DNA of 64,000 bases. It comes from an uncultured Muribaculaceae bacterium (GTDB lineage: Bacteria > Bacteroidota > Bacteroidia > Bacteroidales > Muribaculaceae). The DNA is taken from contig CANQRV010000004.1 of assembly GCA_947626355.1 (NCBI GenBank), positions 37,253 through 101,252 of the forward strand, read 5' to 3'. The position numbers and the translations under genes were made by a program. Below the pieces are notes generated by a model that searched no databases, was not told the origin of the DNA, and saw only the letters and a list, made by a program, of their open reading frames with translations. Of this stretch, positions 41,335-50,448 are shown one piece after another. Position 1 is the stretch's first letter. Every line of letters starts with the position of its first letter.

Positions 41335-42768
41335 TCAGTAGGAGAGCTCGCCGAGCACCTTCGAGAGGTAGACCTCGCAGAGGCGGATGCCGATCTCGGC
41401 GTCGATCTTCTCGGAGTGTGCCTGTATCCAGGCGGTCTGTGCGCGGAGCACGTCGTCCGACGTGAGCACCCCCTCCTTGAATCCGAGCTCCGCCTGACGG
41501 AGGTTCTCGTCGGCCTTCTTCATGTTGGTGAGCGTCATGGCGTAGGTCTTGAAGGCCTCCTCGTAGGAGAAGCGCGCCTGGCTCACCTGGAGGTCCACCT
41601 TCTCCTGGGCGTCCTCCAGCAGGAGGCGGTTGGCGATGGTGGCCGACTTCGCGGCCTTGTATCTGTTGTAGCGGCCGCCCCAGTGCCAGAGGGGCACCGT
41701 GAGCGTGGCGCCCACATTGAAGCCGCCGCCGAACTTCTTCTCGAAGCCGTGGTTGACGTTGGGGTTGGAGAAGGAATACGCTCCCACGAGGGCGATCTTG
41801 GGCAGCATCTCCCCGATAGCCATCTTCTCGCGGCTGCGCATCAGCGAGATCGAGGTGCGTATCACCTCGAGGTCCTGGCGGCGGGCGTAGACGTCGGCCA
41901 TATTGTAGTCGGCGGGCGCGGGCGCCGTGGCCACCGACTGCAGCCCCTCGTCGCTGAGCGTCATCACGGTGTTGACGGGCAGGCCGCATATCTGGGCGAG
42001 AGCCATTCGCGAGAGCGTCAGGCCGTTGTCTACCTTGACGAGGGCGATCTGAGCCTCGTTCTGCTTCACCTCCACCGTCAGCACGTCCGACCTGGTGGCC
42101 ACCCCCTCGTCATACATCGCCCTCACGTCGTGGAGGAGCGAGTCGACGAGTGATGCGAAGCTCTCGGCCAGACGCTTCTTCTGTCGGAGCGACACCACCT
42201 GCCAGTAGGCGTCGTCGACGGCGTAGACGATGTCCTGGGCGAGGGCGTTGCGCGATGACTTCGCCACCTTCTCGGTGAGGCCGGCGATCTCGTTGAGGGC
42301 GCGGATCTGGCCTCCCATGTAGATCGGCTGGGTGAGGGTGAAGGCTCCGGCGAAGACGTTGTGTACGTCGTAGCTCATCGCCTCCTTCGGGATCACGGCC
42401 ACCTCAGAGGGGATATACGAGCCGGTGGCGGGGTCCTTCACGGGCACGCCGTCGGGGCCGGTGACTATATTATAGTTGTATTTTCCGGAGGCGGGGTCGA
42501 AGCTCATGGTGGGGAGCTTGGCGTCCTCGCCGAGGAGCTCGATCTTGTGCTGGTTGTAGAAATAGGTGCCGGTGAAATCTACGGAGGGTAGATAGGCTGA
42601 GAACGCCGCCTTGCGGTAGTATGCGGCGCCCCGGATGTTCTCCTCGGCGATCTGCAGCGACTTGTTGTTGGCCACGGCCATACGTCGGCAGGAGTCGAGG
42701 CTCACGGTAGAGGCTCCGGCGCCTGCCACAGCCGTCAGGGTCATTATGGCGAGCAGGTGTATTCTCAT
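41335..42768 (-). CDS. TolC-family outer-membrane efflux protein
   Basis: A 477-residue outer-membrane factor with a signal peptide (MRIHLLAIMTLTAVAGAGA), the repeated helical pattern LDSCRRMAVANNKSLQIAEENIRGA and RQAELGFKEGVLTSDDVLRAQTAWIQA, and the strands FDFTGTYFY-like and GFNVGATLTVPLWHWGGRYNRYKAAK. It would form the trimeric exit channel for the HlyD/ABC-2 system encoded directly downstream (1 bp gap). I see no consensus promoter in the 50 bp upstream. Confidence 0.92.
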   Translation of the reverse strand: MRIHLLAIMTLTAVAGAGASTVSLDSCRRMAVANNKSLQIAEENIRGAAYYRKAAFSAYLPSVDFTGTYFYNQHKIELLGEDAKLPTMSFDPASGKYNYNIVTGPDGVPVKDPATGSYIPSEVAVIPKEAMSYDVHNVFAGAFTLTQPIYMGGQIRALNEIAGLTEKVAKSSRNALAQDIVYAVDDAYWQVVSLRQKKRLAESFASLVDSLLHDVRAMYDEGVATRSDVLTVEVKQNEAQIALVKVDNGLTLSRMALAQICGLPVNTVMTLSDEGLQSVATAPAPADYNMADVYARRQDLEVIRTSISLMRSREKMAIGEMLPKIALVGAYSFSNPNVNHGFEKKFGGGFNVGATLTVPLWHWGGRYNRYKAAKSATIANRLLLEDAQEKVDLQVSQARFSYEEAFKTYAMTLTNMKKADENLRQAELGFKEGVLTSDDVLRAQTAWIQAHSEKIDAEIGIRLCEVYLSKVLGELSY

Positions 42769-42817
42769 GTGGAATTCTGTGGTGGATTGCTGGTTTTACA
42801 ATCGGTAGGTTTAGTTA

Positions 42818-43024
42818 TCACTCTTTACTATAACTACAATCGTCGTCGGGATATTGTTTAAGTGAATTGCCGCCGGGACGCCTGAAATCTGGAGCAAACG
42901 GCGACAAAAGGTGGCGACGTAAGTATCCCGACACTTCCACCTCGCGCATCATCTCCATGCCGCTCAGGATCTCGGCCTCCCTGATCTGCGGCTGGCAGTA
43001 GAGCATAGATTCGCCCTCCGCCAT
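42818..43024 (-). CDS. small hypothetical protein
   Basis: A 68-residue frame: MAEGESMLYCQPQIREAEILSGMEMM then EVSGYLRRH and ending DDDCSYSKE. The short Tyr-x-x-Pro-x-Ile start followed by acidic residues recalls small orphan Bacteroidales proteins that begin YxxPxxxxxE, but the match is loose. It sits in the gap between the efflux operon and the kinase-like gene. No family is recognised and no -7 box was found just upstream, so it may be chance. Confidence 0.3.
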   Translation of the reverse strand: MAEGESMLYCQPQIREAEILSGMEMMREVEVSGYLRRHLLSPFAPDFRRPGGNSLKQYPDDDCSYSKE

Positions 43025-43092
43025 TATATTACCTGACGTCTCCAGCCCTGAGGACGGAGACGCATTTGCTGAATGGAAGATTAGGAATCGTT

Positions 43093-43902
43093 TCAGGAGA
43101 TGACCTCGTTAGTGTCTGTTCTATGTCCACCGCATTTAAGCTCCGGCGTATTGAGTCGTATATCACAATCGATAATGAATACATTGCCCTGTTTAGACAT
43201 AATGACGTTCTCATCATGCAGATCGCTCACATAAACTTCAGAATTCGAGTATGTCCAGTTTGATGGATTTTTAAGTGAGAACCCAATTTTCTCCATATGT
43301 TTTTGAATCTCAATATCATCCATCCTGACACCCTGAATAAAGGATTGCTTTGCGATGACTTCGAATCTGCCGGCGGCGTCCCTCCCGTATCCTATGACTT
43401 CAAGGGCTGTTTCGGGAAAATAGGCGTTATGCAGGGAAATCCTGTCAAAAGCGATTCTTGGATATATGAAATAATCCAGACCTATGGTTTTGATTAATGT
43501 CGGCCCGTTGTCATAAACCTTCGCTTCTCCACCCTCCGCGATTTTCGGTCCTAATGCCTTGGATAATGCATCCTCTGTGCTGTCTATCCAGATAGAGCTT
43601 TTTCTGGCCCATGTTTCTATAAGACGGCTTTGCGTCTCTGCGAGTTTGAGTTCTCTTTTGAGTTGGGAGAGTCCTTCAGTCTCGCTATCTGGGCGAGTTT
43701 CTGCTCCCGCGAGTATGGTCGCAATGACATGAATAAGACCTCCTTCTGAGCAGCCATGCTGTTCCTGTGGTAGAAATCGCTCAAACCTGAGCTTCCCGTT
43801 GATGAATAGTTCTGCATATCTATCAAGTTTTTCCAGACCCTCGGGAGATAATCCATCATCTATTATATTCTGAATTTGTGCCCAAAAATCCGAGTTTTCC
43901 AT
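43093..43902 (-). CDS. protein-kinase-fold 'polyvalent' protein of accessory type
   Basis: A 269-residue protein in visibly lower-GC DNA than its neighbours. It has a kinase-like lobe order: AEGGEAKVY (122-130) as glycine loop, K138 in LIKTI, the catalytic-loop equivalent SDLHDENVI (D227, N232) and metal site VFIIDCD (D245, D247). The N-terminal 100 residues (FWAQIQNIIDDGLSPEGLEKLD, HVIATILAGAETRP) are helical. Similar proteins labelled polyvalent protein kinases occur in mobile elements of gut Bacteroidota. The order and lobe sizes differ from Hanks kinases, so activity is uncertain. It has a consensus promoter. Confidence 0.65.
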   Translation of the reverse strand: MENSDFWAQIQNIIDDGLSPEGLEKLDRYAELFINGKLRFERFLPQEQHGCSEGGLIHVIATILAGAETRPDSETEGLSQLKRELKLAETQSRLIETWARKSSIWIDSTEDALSKALGPKIAEGGEAKVYDNGPTLIKTIGLDYFIYPRIAFDRISLHNAYFPETALEVIGYGRDAAGRFEVIAKQSFIQGVRMDDIEIQKHMEKIGFSLKNPSNWTYSNSEVYVSDLHDENVIMSKQGNVFIIDCDIRLNTPELKCGGHRTDTNEVIS

Positions 43903-43924
43903 TTCATTATGATTGGTTGTCCTG

Positions 43925-43956
43925 CAAATTTAGTGAAAAGTTCATTAATTAGCAAA
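43925..43956 (-). promoter_or_regulatory. promoter of the kinase-like gene
   Basis: Minus-strand TTTG at 43956-43953, 20-nt spacer, TAAATTTG at 43932-43925. Confidence 0.6.
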
Positions 43957-44000
43957 CTTGGGGGCAACTCCCTCTATGAAAACGAGAGCGTCTTCGGCTT

Positions 44001-44133
44001 CCGGGCCCGGCGTCTACGTGGTGAAGGGCGGCAACCGTGGCGTGAAGGTGATCGTCAGGTAAATCCCCGTATATCCTATATAAAGTATAAAGCGGGCTAT
44101 AAGTCGGTTTTTTCGCGACTTATAGCCCGCTTT
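44001..44133 (+). repeat. inverted-repeat copy: type IX-like tail plus hairpin (left)
   Basis: On the plus strand this encodes GPGVYVVKGGNRGVKVIVR and a stop, then a leader-like spacer and an 18-bp hairpin (stem AAAGCGGGCTATAAGTCG). It closely matches, in inverted orientation, the end of the large secreted-protein gene at 45852-45727; differences in the coding part are mostly synonymous. No upstream coding sequence for the rest of such a protein remains. Confidence 0.85.
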
Positions 44134-45617
44134 GTCATTGGGCTTGTCTTCAAGACTGTTGAGCAGACTGAAGATTCCGTCGTGGCGGCGGTCGAGCGCC
44201 GTCTGGATCCTGCCGGTAAATTCCTTGTCGCGCATTCTGCCGAGCGCGCGGTGGAAGCTTTTGACTGCCTCCTCATACTTTTCAGCCGCATTCTTGTCCT
44301 TGGCGGCGTTGCTCCGGTAATACTCATCGCAAAACAGATCGATGGTCCGGAGCGGGATCTCTATGGTGGTGCCTTCCAGCTCGCCAAGCTTCTCCTTGAG
44401 CAGGTCCATATCCTTGTTCACAAGCGCCATCCTGCTCCGCATCAGCTCGATATTGTTGCGGTGTCTCTGACGTATGAACAGGAACACGAAGACACCGGCG
44501 AGGATTATGAGCGCGACGGTGAATATAGAGACTAAAGCAATCCTCTTGCTCCGTATATGCTCCCTCTCGGCGCGGGCATGTTCGAAATCACGCTCTATGA
44601 GCGATATCTCGTCGCGCATCGCCGTTCTCACGTTCTTCCTCTCCAGCTCGGAAAAGGTCATCACCTCCTTATAATATAAAGGAATGTCGCGGAGGCTGTC
44701 GGCGAGGTTGAGCAAAGCGAAATGATAGTTGACGTCGTTGTCGTAGTCGGGGTTCTCCATGCGCTCCTGCTGGAGATAATATGCGGCGCTGTCATACATC
44801 CCGACGTTGGTGAACATGTCGGCCACCAGGGGCTTGCTCCCAAGCATATCGATGCCGTCCCAGTAAGCGAGTGCCTTTCTGTAGTGTCGGTACCCGTCCT
44901 GATGACGCCCCAACAATGACAGAGGGTATATATACCTGTAGTGGGGCATGCCGAGCGCGGTGGAGTCTACATCCTTGAAATTCTCTTTGATACTGTCGAG
45001 AAGCTCCACGGCCTTGCATTCCGTGGTATCGTCCTGCGAATAAGATATTGCTGTGTCTATTAGCGAATAGAACTCGTTGTTCCTGCGCCCGAGTTCCTTG
45101 AATATAGTTGCCTCCTGCTGTAGGAAATTGCCTGTGGGTAATTGCTGGCCTGTGAGTAAATGTCAGCCATCAATTCATATGCCTTGGCCTGAAAACGCCG
45201 GTCATGGGCCTTCTCATTCCATTCGAGCGACCTCAACGCATATCTCATCGCGCCGTCATAGTCGCCCGCGTCATAGATGATGTCTCCTTTATAGAAACAT
45301 GCCTTTGCTGCCCCATCAGCCAGCCTATTCTTGGTATAATAATCAACGGCGATATTAACAAGGTTGGTGTCAGCTGGTGTGAGAAGATGCAGGTTGGCCT
45401 TGACATACGTCTTCAAGAGTGCATACCTCGCTCGTTGAGCATGGCCATTGCAAACACTGATTGAGATGCTGTCGAGTATTGCGAGTGCCGAGTCGGCATC
45501 GTCGTCCTGAAGGTTTTCTGCGCGTTTAAGCATCTCCGACACCTTGCCCTCACTGCATCCCGATGCTATCAGGAAGAGGGAAACCATCAGAAATGATATG
45601 ATTCTTATCAAGGCCAT
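44014..45617 (-). pseudogene. frameshifted TPR-repeat membrane protein (signalling-type)
   Basis: The first part (45617-45060) is a lipoprotein-like N-terminus (FLMVSLFLIASGCSEGK) with TPR helices (DDADSALAILDSI, AAKACFYKGDIIYDAGDYDGAMRYALRSLEWNEKAHD). The second part (to 44014) continues the TPRs, has one membrane helix (IALVSIFTVALIILAGVFVFLFI), a coiled coil and a C-terminal helical region (FHRALGRMRDKEFTGRI). They are in different frames: one missing base near 45111-45118 separates AISYS from EATIFKELGRRNNEFYSLID. The 3' end reads through the hairpin of the left inverted repeat (KAGYKSRKNR), so the natural stop seems lost. Related Bacteroidales proteins are putative sensors, often with a C-terminal HTH, absent here. 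Confidence 0.75.
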
Positions 45618-45640
45618 GATTCATGAGTTTTGAGGTAACG

Positions 45641-45648
45641 CAAAGGTA
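45641..45648 (-). promoter_or_regulatory. -7 box of the TPR pseudogene
   Basis: TACCTTTG on the minus strand at 45648-45641, about 24 nt before the ATG at 45617. The -33 region is weak. Confidence 0.4.
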
Positions 45649-45726
45649 CGATAAATATTTCACTTAAAGATGAAATCTACTCATTTTTTGTTTCTCGCCA
45701 GATTTCAACGGCTGTTTAACGGAAAT

Positions 45727-45852
45727 AAAGCGGGCTATAAGTCGTGAAAAAAACGACTTATAGCCCGCTTTATATAGGATATACGGGGATTTACCTGACG
45801 ATGACCTTCACGCCGCGGTTGCCGGCCTTCACCACATAGACGCCGGGCCCGG
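45727..45852 (-). repeat. inverted-repeat copy: type IX-like tail plus hairpin (right)
   Basis: Encodes GPGVYVVKAGNRGVKVIVR at the end of the large secreted-protein gene, followed by an 18-bp-stem hairpin at 45727-45763 that probably terminates it. It is the partner of the copy at 44001-44133. Confidence 0.85.
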
Positions 45853-48800
45853 CTGGGATGGAGAAGCGGTCGGCGTCGGGAGTCAACGAGCGGACATACA
45901 TGCCGGCCGCGTTGTAGACAGCCACCTTCACGCCCTGAAGGCCCGTGAAGTCGATGAAGCCCTTGCTGCCGGTGACGCCCGTGAGCATGGTGATGTCGTC
46001 GACGCCTGTTCCCTCGAGCGCCGCCGTGTTGGAGCGCGGGCCCTCGATGGTGTTGTGGCCGTCGGTCACTACCGTCACCACATTATATGTGGCGCCGCTG
46101 CGGCCGAGGGTAGCGTCGGTGTAGCCGCCGTCCACGCCCACGTTCTCAAACACCTCCACCGTGCCGTCGTCGAGGGCCCTCACCACATTGTAGTGGAGGA
46201 GCTCCCACTGCTCGAGGCGCACGGGGGTGAAGGAGATGTCGTCGAGCATGGCGCAGAAGGAGTCGATGCTCCTGTAGACGAGTGCGAAATACCTCGCGTC
46301 GTCGGGAAGGGGGAAGGAGACGGGCTCCCACACCTCGTCGCCCGACTTGGAGAAGGAGCGCACCTTGGTGAAGGCGTCGATGTCGCGGGTGGTCGACGAT
46401 GTCCAGAGCTCCACATACTCGGTATACTGGCCGTCGCCGGTGCCATACCAGAAATTGATGTCGGTGCCCCCCACGATCTCGGGCGAGATCAGCCAGTCGC
46501 TGCTCTGCACGGGCTCGGCGTCGGGGTCCGACTCGTCGAACGAGGCGTTGCGGGCCATGATATACTGCTTGCCCTTGTGAGGCATGAAGCGGGGCATCGA
46601 GGCGTTGGCGCCGAGCTCCTCGGCGTTGATCACCGTCCAGGCGCACGGCTGGTCGTCGCCCGGCCAGCGGTTGGAACCGTTGATGGCGAAGGGCACCTGG
46701 CCGTCCCGGTCGATGTTGAGCCACATGCCGAGATTCTCGGTGATCTCGAAGGGCTTGAGATACTCGAAGCTGTCGTCGCCACCATACTGAAGGTCAGGCT
46801 CGCTCCATTCAAGAACGGCGGTCTCGCCGTTGCGCGAGGCCCGGAGGTCGCCCACCACAGGCACCTGCGACGCGGCCACGCCGATGGTCAGCGACATGCT
46901 GTCGTTGGCCGCGTTGCCGTCGCCGGGAGCCACCACGCGGGCCGTGAGCGTGAGCGGTGCGTTGTCGAGATACTCACGGAGCATCGTGACGCTGAAGTCT
47001 ACCGACTCCCTGTCGCCCCACACCAGCGCGGGAAGTTCCTCGGAGGAGCTGAGCAGGGTCTCGCCGTCGGAGCCCGTGAGCGAGAACTCCAGGGTGGCCT
47101 CGGTCTCCACCTGCCCGGCGTTGACGGCCGTGGCGGTGTAGGTCCACTCCTCGCCGACCTTCACGTCGGTCTCGCCGGTGAGCGAGGCGAGCTGCATGTC
47201 GGTGGAGACATTGCCGCCGATCACGTAGCTGTCGATGAAGCCGTATTCCTTATCCTCGGTGGAGAGCCCGGCGCGGACGCGGAACTGCACCCAGGGCACG
47301 TTGGCGAATTTCGCGGGAATCGCGATCTCGCTCTCCACCCATTCGCCCGTGCCGGGACGCGAAGGCTCGAGATCGGCGATGAGCTCGGGCTCCTCGCTGC
47401 CGTAGCAGCGTGCCCAGAGGGAGAACGCGGGTGTGTATTCCCAGTCGAGCCAGCGCAGGGTGAAGGTGTAGTCGGAGACGGTGCGGGCGTCGAACTTCGG
47501 CAGCACGAGCTCGCCCATGGCCGGGGTGCGGCCGGTGTTGTAGACGATGAGGGCGCCGTCCTCGCAGTCTTCCTCTATGAATTCCACGAGGCTCGCGATG
47601 CTCCCCACGAGCTCCCACGAGCTGTTGGCGTAGACGCCGTCCTGCGAATACGTGAGGGGATTGTAGGCGAGGCCGAACTGGTTGAAGGTCTCCCTGGCGG
47701 GGAGCGGGAAGGGAGTGCCGAGGATGTCGACGGGGAACGAGGAGCCCTGCGACTCACCGCTCGCGTTGAAGGCGGCGGGGCCGGCGCTCCAGCGCTGCTG
47801 GCCGGTGGTGAGCGGGGTGAAGGTGTAGCTCAGCTGGTCGGTGGTGGCGAGCTCGTTGAGCGTGATGCCCTGCACGGAATACATGCGGTAGCGCACGTCG
47901 TCGATGTCGACATAGCCGCCGTTGGCGCCCACCTCGCCGGGAGCGTCCCAAGTGATCTCCATCGAGAGGTTGTCGGCGCTGGTGACGCCCTTGATGTTCT
48001 TCGGAGCCAGCGGCACGTCGATGCCGACGTAGGCGGTGGTGGTGAAGGCGTTGCCGGCGCCCTCCGTATTGGAGGGGGTGATGGCGAAGGTGGCGAATCC
48101 GGAGGCGGGCACGTCGACGTCGACCGAGGCCACGGCGCCCGGAAGGGCACTGGCGGTGGCGGCGCCGGCGCCGGCGTCGACGGCCACCGAGATCTGCTCA
48201 GAAGCGGCGAGCGCGTCGCCCTTCATGTCGACGGAGGGCATGTTGATGTCGAGGGTGGCGCGGAGGGCGCCGAGAGGAGCGGCCGTCACCTTGACATCCG
48301 CGGGAGCGGCGGGCACTGCCGACGAGTCGTCGAGGGCCTCCACGGTGAAGTCGCGCATACGCACTCCGGCACCGACGCCGGCCTTTGACGTGCAGTGGAA
48401 GCCTATATACCAGGAGCCCCCCTGCGGCACGGCGAAGCGCACGTTCCTGAGGGTCTCCTCGCTCATGCCCGCGCCGTCGAGCCTCATGATGGAGGCCACA
48501 ACGCCGGAGGGGTCGGGCACCGAGGCCACCACCACCTCCAGGTTCTCGCGCGACTCGTAGGGAGTGACGCTGCGGAGACGGAAGGCGAGGCTGTAGAGAC
48601 GGTCGCGGTCGGCGAGGCCGATGGCAGGCAGGAAGAGCCAGTCGTCGGCATCGCCGTTGACGGTGTAGATGCAGAAGAGGGGCTCCATCGTCATCTCGTC
48701 CTGGCCGAGGAAGAATGTGGAGCCGTCGCCGTTGGCGTCGAAGGGGGTGAAGAGGGTCGCCTCCTCCGGAGTCGGGGTCATCGAGAAGGGGAGGCCGAGG

Positions 48801-50227
48801 GCGTCGCCGAGCACGGCGGTGAGCGAGGCGGGCGCGGAGGTCTTGCCGGCGGCCGAGGCCGTCACGGCGATCTCGTGTCTCTTCTGGGAGCCGTCGGCGG
48901 GGATGGTGTAGCGGCATTCCGTCACTGGCCCGGAGTTGAGCTTCACGCCGTCGAGGGTGACGTCGTAGGTGATGGCCTGCGCGTCGACATATCCGCCGTT
49001 GACGCCGGTGGCGCCGGGATTGGTCCAGGAGAGCTCGTTGCCGAGGATGGCGATGTCGGCGGGCGCCATCGGGGTGTCGTCGCCGGCATAGAAGCTGAAC
49101 CTGCGGGGAGCGCTTGTCAGGGAGCTCGAGGAGCAGGTGAAGACGCCCTCATGCATACCCTCGGCCACTGTGACGTCGACGGCCTTCGTGGAGGCCGGGG
49201 CCATGCTGCCGCTGAAGGCTGTCGTGCCGTCGATGGCGAGCAGGGCGTCGACATTGCCGGAGAGGGGCTCGCCGCCGTAGGTCTCGGAGGGTGCCGTGAG
49301 GGTTATGGTGCCGGAGAGGGCGTTCTTCTCGAAGTCGACCGCCGGAGTGTCGGGATAGGCGGGGGCGCCGTCTTCCGAATAGGGGTCGGTGGAGAAGAGC
49401 GAGAGAAGATAGGGCCTCTCGGGAGAGAGCGCCGGGGTGAGCACCGTGTCGTAGGTGTCGGAGTCGATGAAGGCGAGGTTGAACCGCTCGTTCTCATTGT
49501 CGATGTAGACGGCCACGAAGGCGTGGTCGAGCGGGCTGTAGGTGAAGGCCGTGGCCCTGTTCTCGCTCACGAGGGCATAGTCGCGTGTGGCCTGCCCCAC
49601 GTTGGAGATGTCGCCGTCTTCCTCGTCGAAGCGGTAGAGGTAGTTGTTCTGGCCGAGGATATAGACAAACCCGTCGACGGGGCAGTAGGCGATGCCGGCG
49701 AGGAATCCGCCGTCGCTGAAGCGGCCCACCGGCGTGATCTCCCATGTCTTGGCGTCGATGATGGAGAGGTAGCTGAACTCGCTGGCCCCCGGGTCGAGGC
49801 CGAGCACGTAGAACCTGTCGTTGGAGGCGTTGTAGGTCATGCTGTAGGCCATCGCCTCCGGATGATAGCCGAAGGATATCGGCTCGAGCCAGCGGCGGGA
49901 GGCGAGGTCGAAGCGGTTCCACACCACGGTGAAGCCGGTGTCGGCGTCGGCCGGAGTGGCGACGGTGTAGTAGATGCCGTCTCTGACGGTGCCACCCTGG
50001 ATCTCATAGTCCACGCCGTTGATGAAATCGTAGCCGGAGGCCAGGGGGCTCAGGACACCGGTGTTGGCGTCTATCCGCGCCAGGTAGGCCTGGTCGTAGG
50101 TAGTCATGGTGTCGAAAGCGCCTACAGCCCCGAATAGGTTGCCCCTGAAGGCGGCGTCGGCCGGAGCCGCGGGCGGCGGGAGCAATGTGGCTGCAAGAGC
50201 GACAAGAGCGGTAGAAAAATGTCTCAT
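45791..50227 (-). CDS. large secreted fibronectin-III/choice-of-anchor protein with type IX-like tail
   Basis: A 1478-residue exported protein (signal MRHFSTALVALAATLLPPPAAPADA). The N-terminal 280 residues look like a beta-propeller (repeated YLARIDANTG, FYVLGLDPG, VYILGQNNYLYRFDEEDG). Then come fibronectin-III-like modules (ITWDAPGEVGANGGYVDIDDVRYRM), jelly-roll 'choice-of-anchor' domains (WLISPEIVGGTDINFWYG) and a CARDB-like module (DVKVGEEWTYTATAVNAGQVETEATL). The last 60 residues (GVKVAVYNAAGMYVRSL to VVKAGNRGVKVIVR) match a Por-secretion (type IX) sorting tail. It is probably displayed on the surface or released. No catalytic motif is recognised. Confidence 0.8.
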   Translation of the reverse strand: MRHFSTALVALAATLLPPPAAPADAAFRGNLFGAVGAFDTMTTYDQAYLARIDANTGVLSPLASGYDFINGVDYEIQGGTVRDGIYYTVATPADADTGFTVVWNRFDLASRRWLEPISFGYHPEAMAYSMTYNASNDRFYVLGLDPGASEFSYLSIIDAKTWEITPVGRFSDGGFLAGIAYCPVDGFVYILGQNNYLYRFDEEDGDISNVGQATRDYALVSENRATAFTYSPLDHAFVAVYIDNENERFNLAFIDSDTYDTVLTPALSPERPYLLSLFSTDPYSEDGAPAYPDTPAVDFEKNALSGTITLTAPSETYGGEPLSGNVDALLAIDGTTAFSGSMAPASTKAVDVTVAEGMHEGVFTCSSSSLTSAPRRFSFYAGDDTPMAPADIAILGNELSWTNPGATGVNGGYVDAQAITYDVTLDGVKLNSGPVTECRYTIPADGSQKRHEIAVTASAAGKTSAPASLTAVLGDALGLPFSMTPTPEEATLFTPFDANGDGSTFFLGQDEMTMEPLFCIYTVNGDADDWLFLPAIGLADRDRLYSLAFRLRSVTPYESRENLEVVVASVPDPSGVVASIMRLDGAGMSEETLRNVRFAVPQGGSWYIGFHCTSKAGVGAGVRMRDFTVEALDDSSAVPAAPADVKVTAAPLGALRATLDINMPSVDMKGDALAASEQISVAVDAGAGAATASALPGAVASVDVDVPASGFATFAITPSNTEGAGNAFTTTAYVGIDVPLAPKNIKGVTSADNLSMEITWDAPGEVGANGGYVDIDDVRYRMYSVQGITLNELATTDQLSYTFTPLTTGQQRWSAGPAAFNASGESQGSSFPVDILGTPFPLPARETFNQFGLAYNPLTYSQDGVYANSSWELVGSIASLVEFIEEDCEDGALIVYNTGRTPAMGELVLPKFDARTVSDYTFTLRWLDWEYTPAFSLWARCYGSEEPELIADLEPSRPGTGEWVESEIAIPAKFANVPWVQFRVRAGLSTEDKEYGFIDSYVIGGNVSTDMQLASLTGETDVKVGEEWTYTATAVNAGQVETEATLEFSLTGSDGETLLSSSEELPALVWGDRESVDFSVTMLREYLDNAPLTLTARVVAPGDGNAANDSMSLTIGVAASQVPVVGDLRASRNGETAVLEWSEPDLQYGGDDSFEYLKPFEITENLGMWLNIDRDGQVPFAINGSNRWPGDDQPCAWTVINAEELGANASMPRFMPHKGKQYIMARNASFDESDPDAEPVQSSDWLISPEIVGGTDINFWYGTGDGQYTEYVELWTSSTTRDIDAFTKVRSFSKSGDEVWEPVSFPLPDDARYFALVYRSIDSFCAMLDDISFTPVRLEQWELLHYNVVRALDDGTVEVFENVGVDGGYTDATLGRSGATYNVVTVVTDGHNTIEGPRSNTAALEGTGVDDITMLTGVTGSKGFIDFTGLQGVKVAVYNAAGMYVRSLTPDADRFSIPAGPGVYVVKAGNRGVKVIVR

Positions 50228-50361
50228 GGTCGTATCGAATTGTAGATCAGAATATTTTTTGCGAAATAGAATAATGGTAGAATTATGTGGTTATATCCAA
50301 TAAAGAACACTGAAGACAGCGGCAAAGCTCCGGTTTATGAGCCGGATGCATACTGTGGAAG

Positions 50362-50369
50362 CAAAATTA
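50362..50369 (-). promoter_or_regulatory. possible -7 box for the large secreted-protein gene
   Basis: TAATTTTG on the minus strand at 50369-50362; the leader would be about 130 nt. No clear -33 element. Confidence 0.35.
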
Positions 50370-50392
50370 ACAATTATATTTGGAATAATTGC

Positions 50393-50400
50393 TAACTTTG
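50393..50400 (+). promoter_or_regulatory. -7 box of the MATE gene
   Basis: TAACTTTG at 50393-50400, leader about 45 nt to the ATG at 50449. The frame of the MATE gene is open through it, which argues against an earlier start. Confidence 0.5.
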
Positions 50401-50448
50401 CATCCAAAAACCGGACCGGGAGAGTTAATAAACCATAAAACGGAAAAA

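Noticed and set aside
43876..44535. 219-codon plus-strand frame across the left inverted repeat
   Set aside because: It is out of frame with the type IX tail it covers and antisense to the TPR gene.
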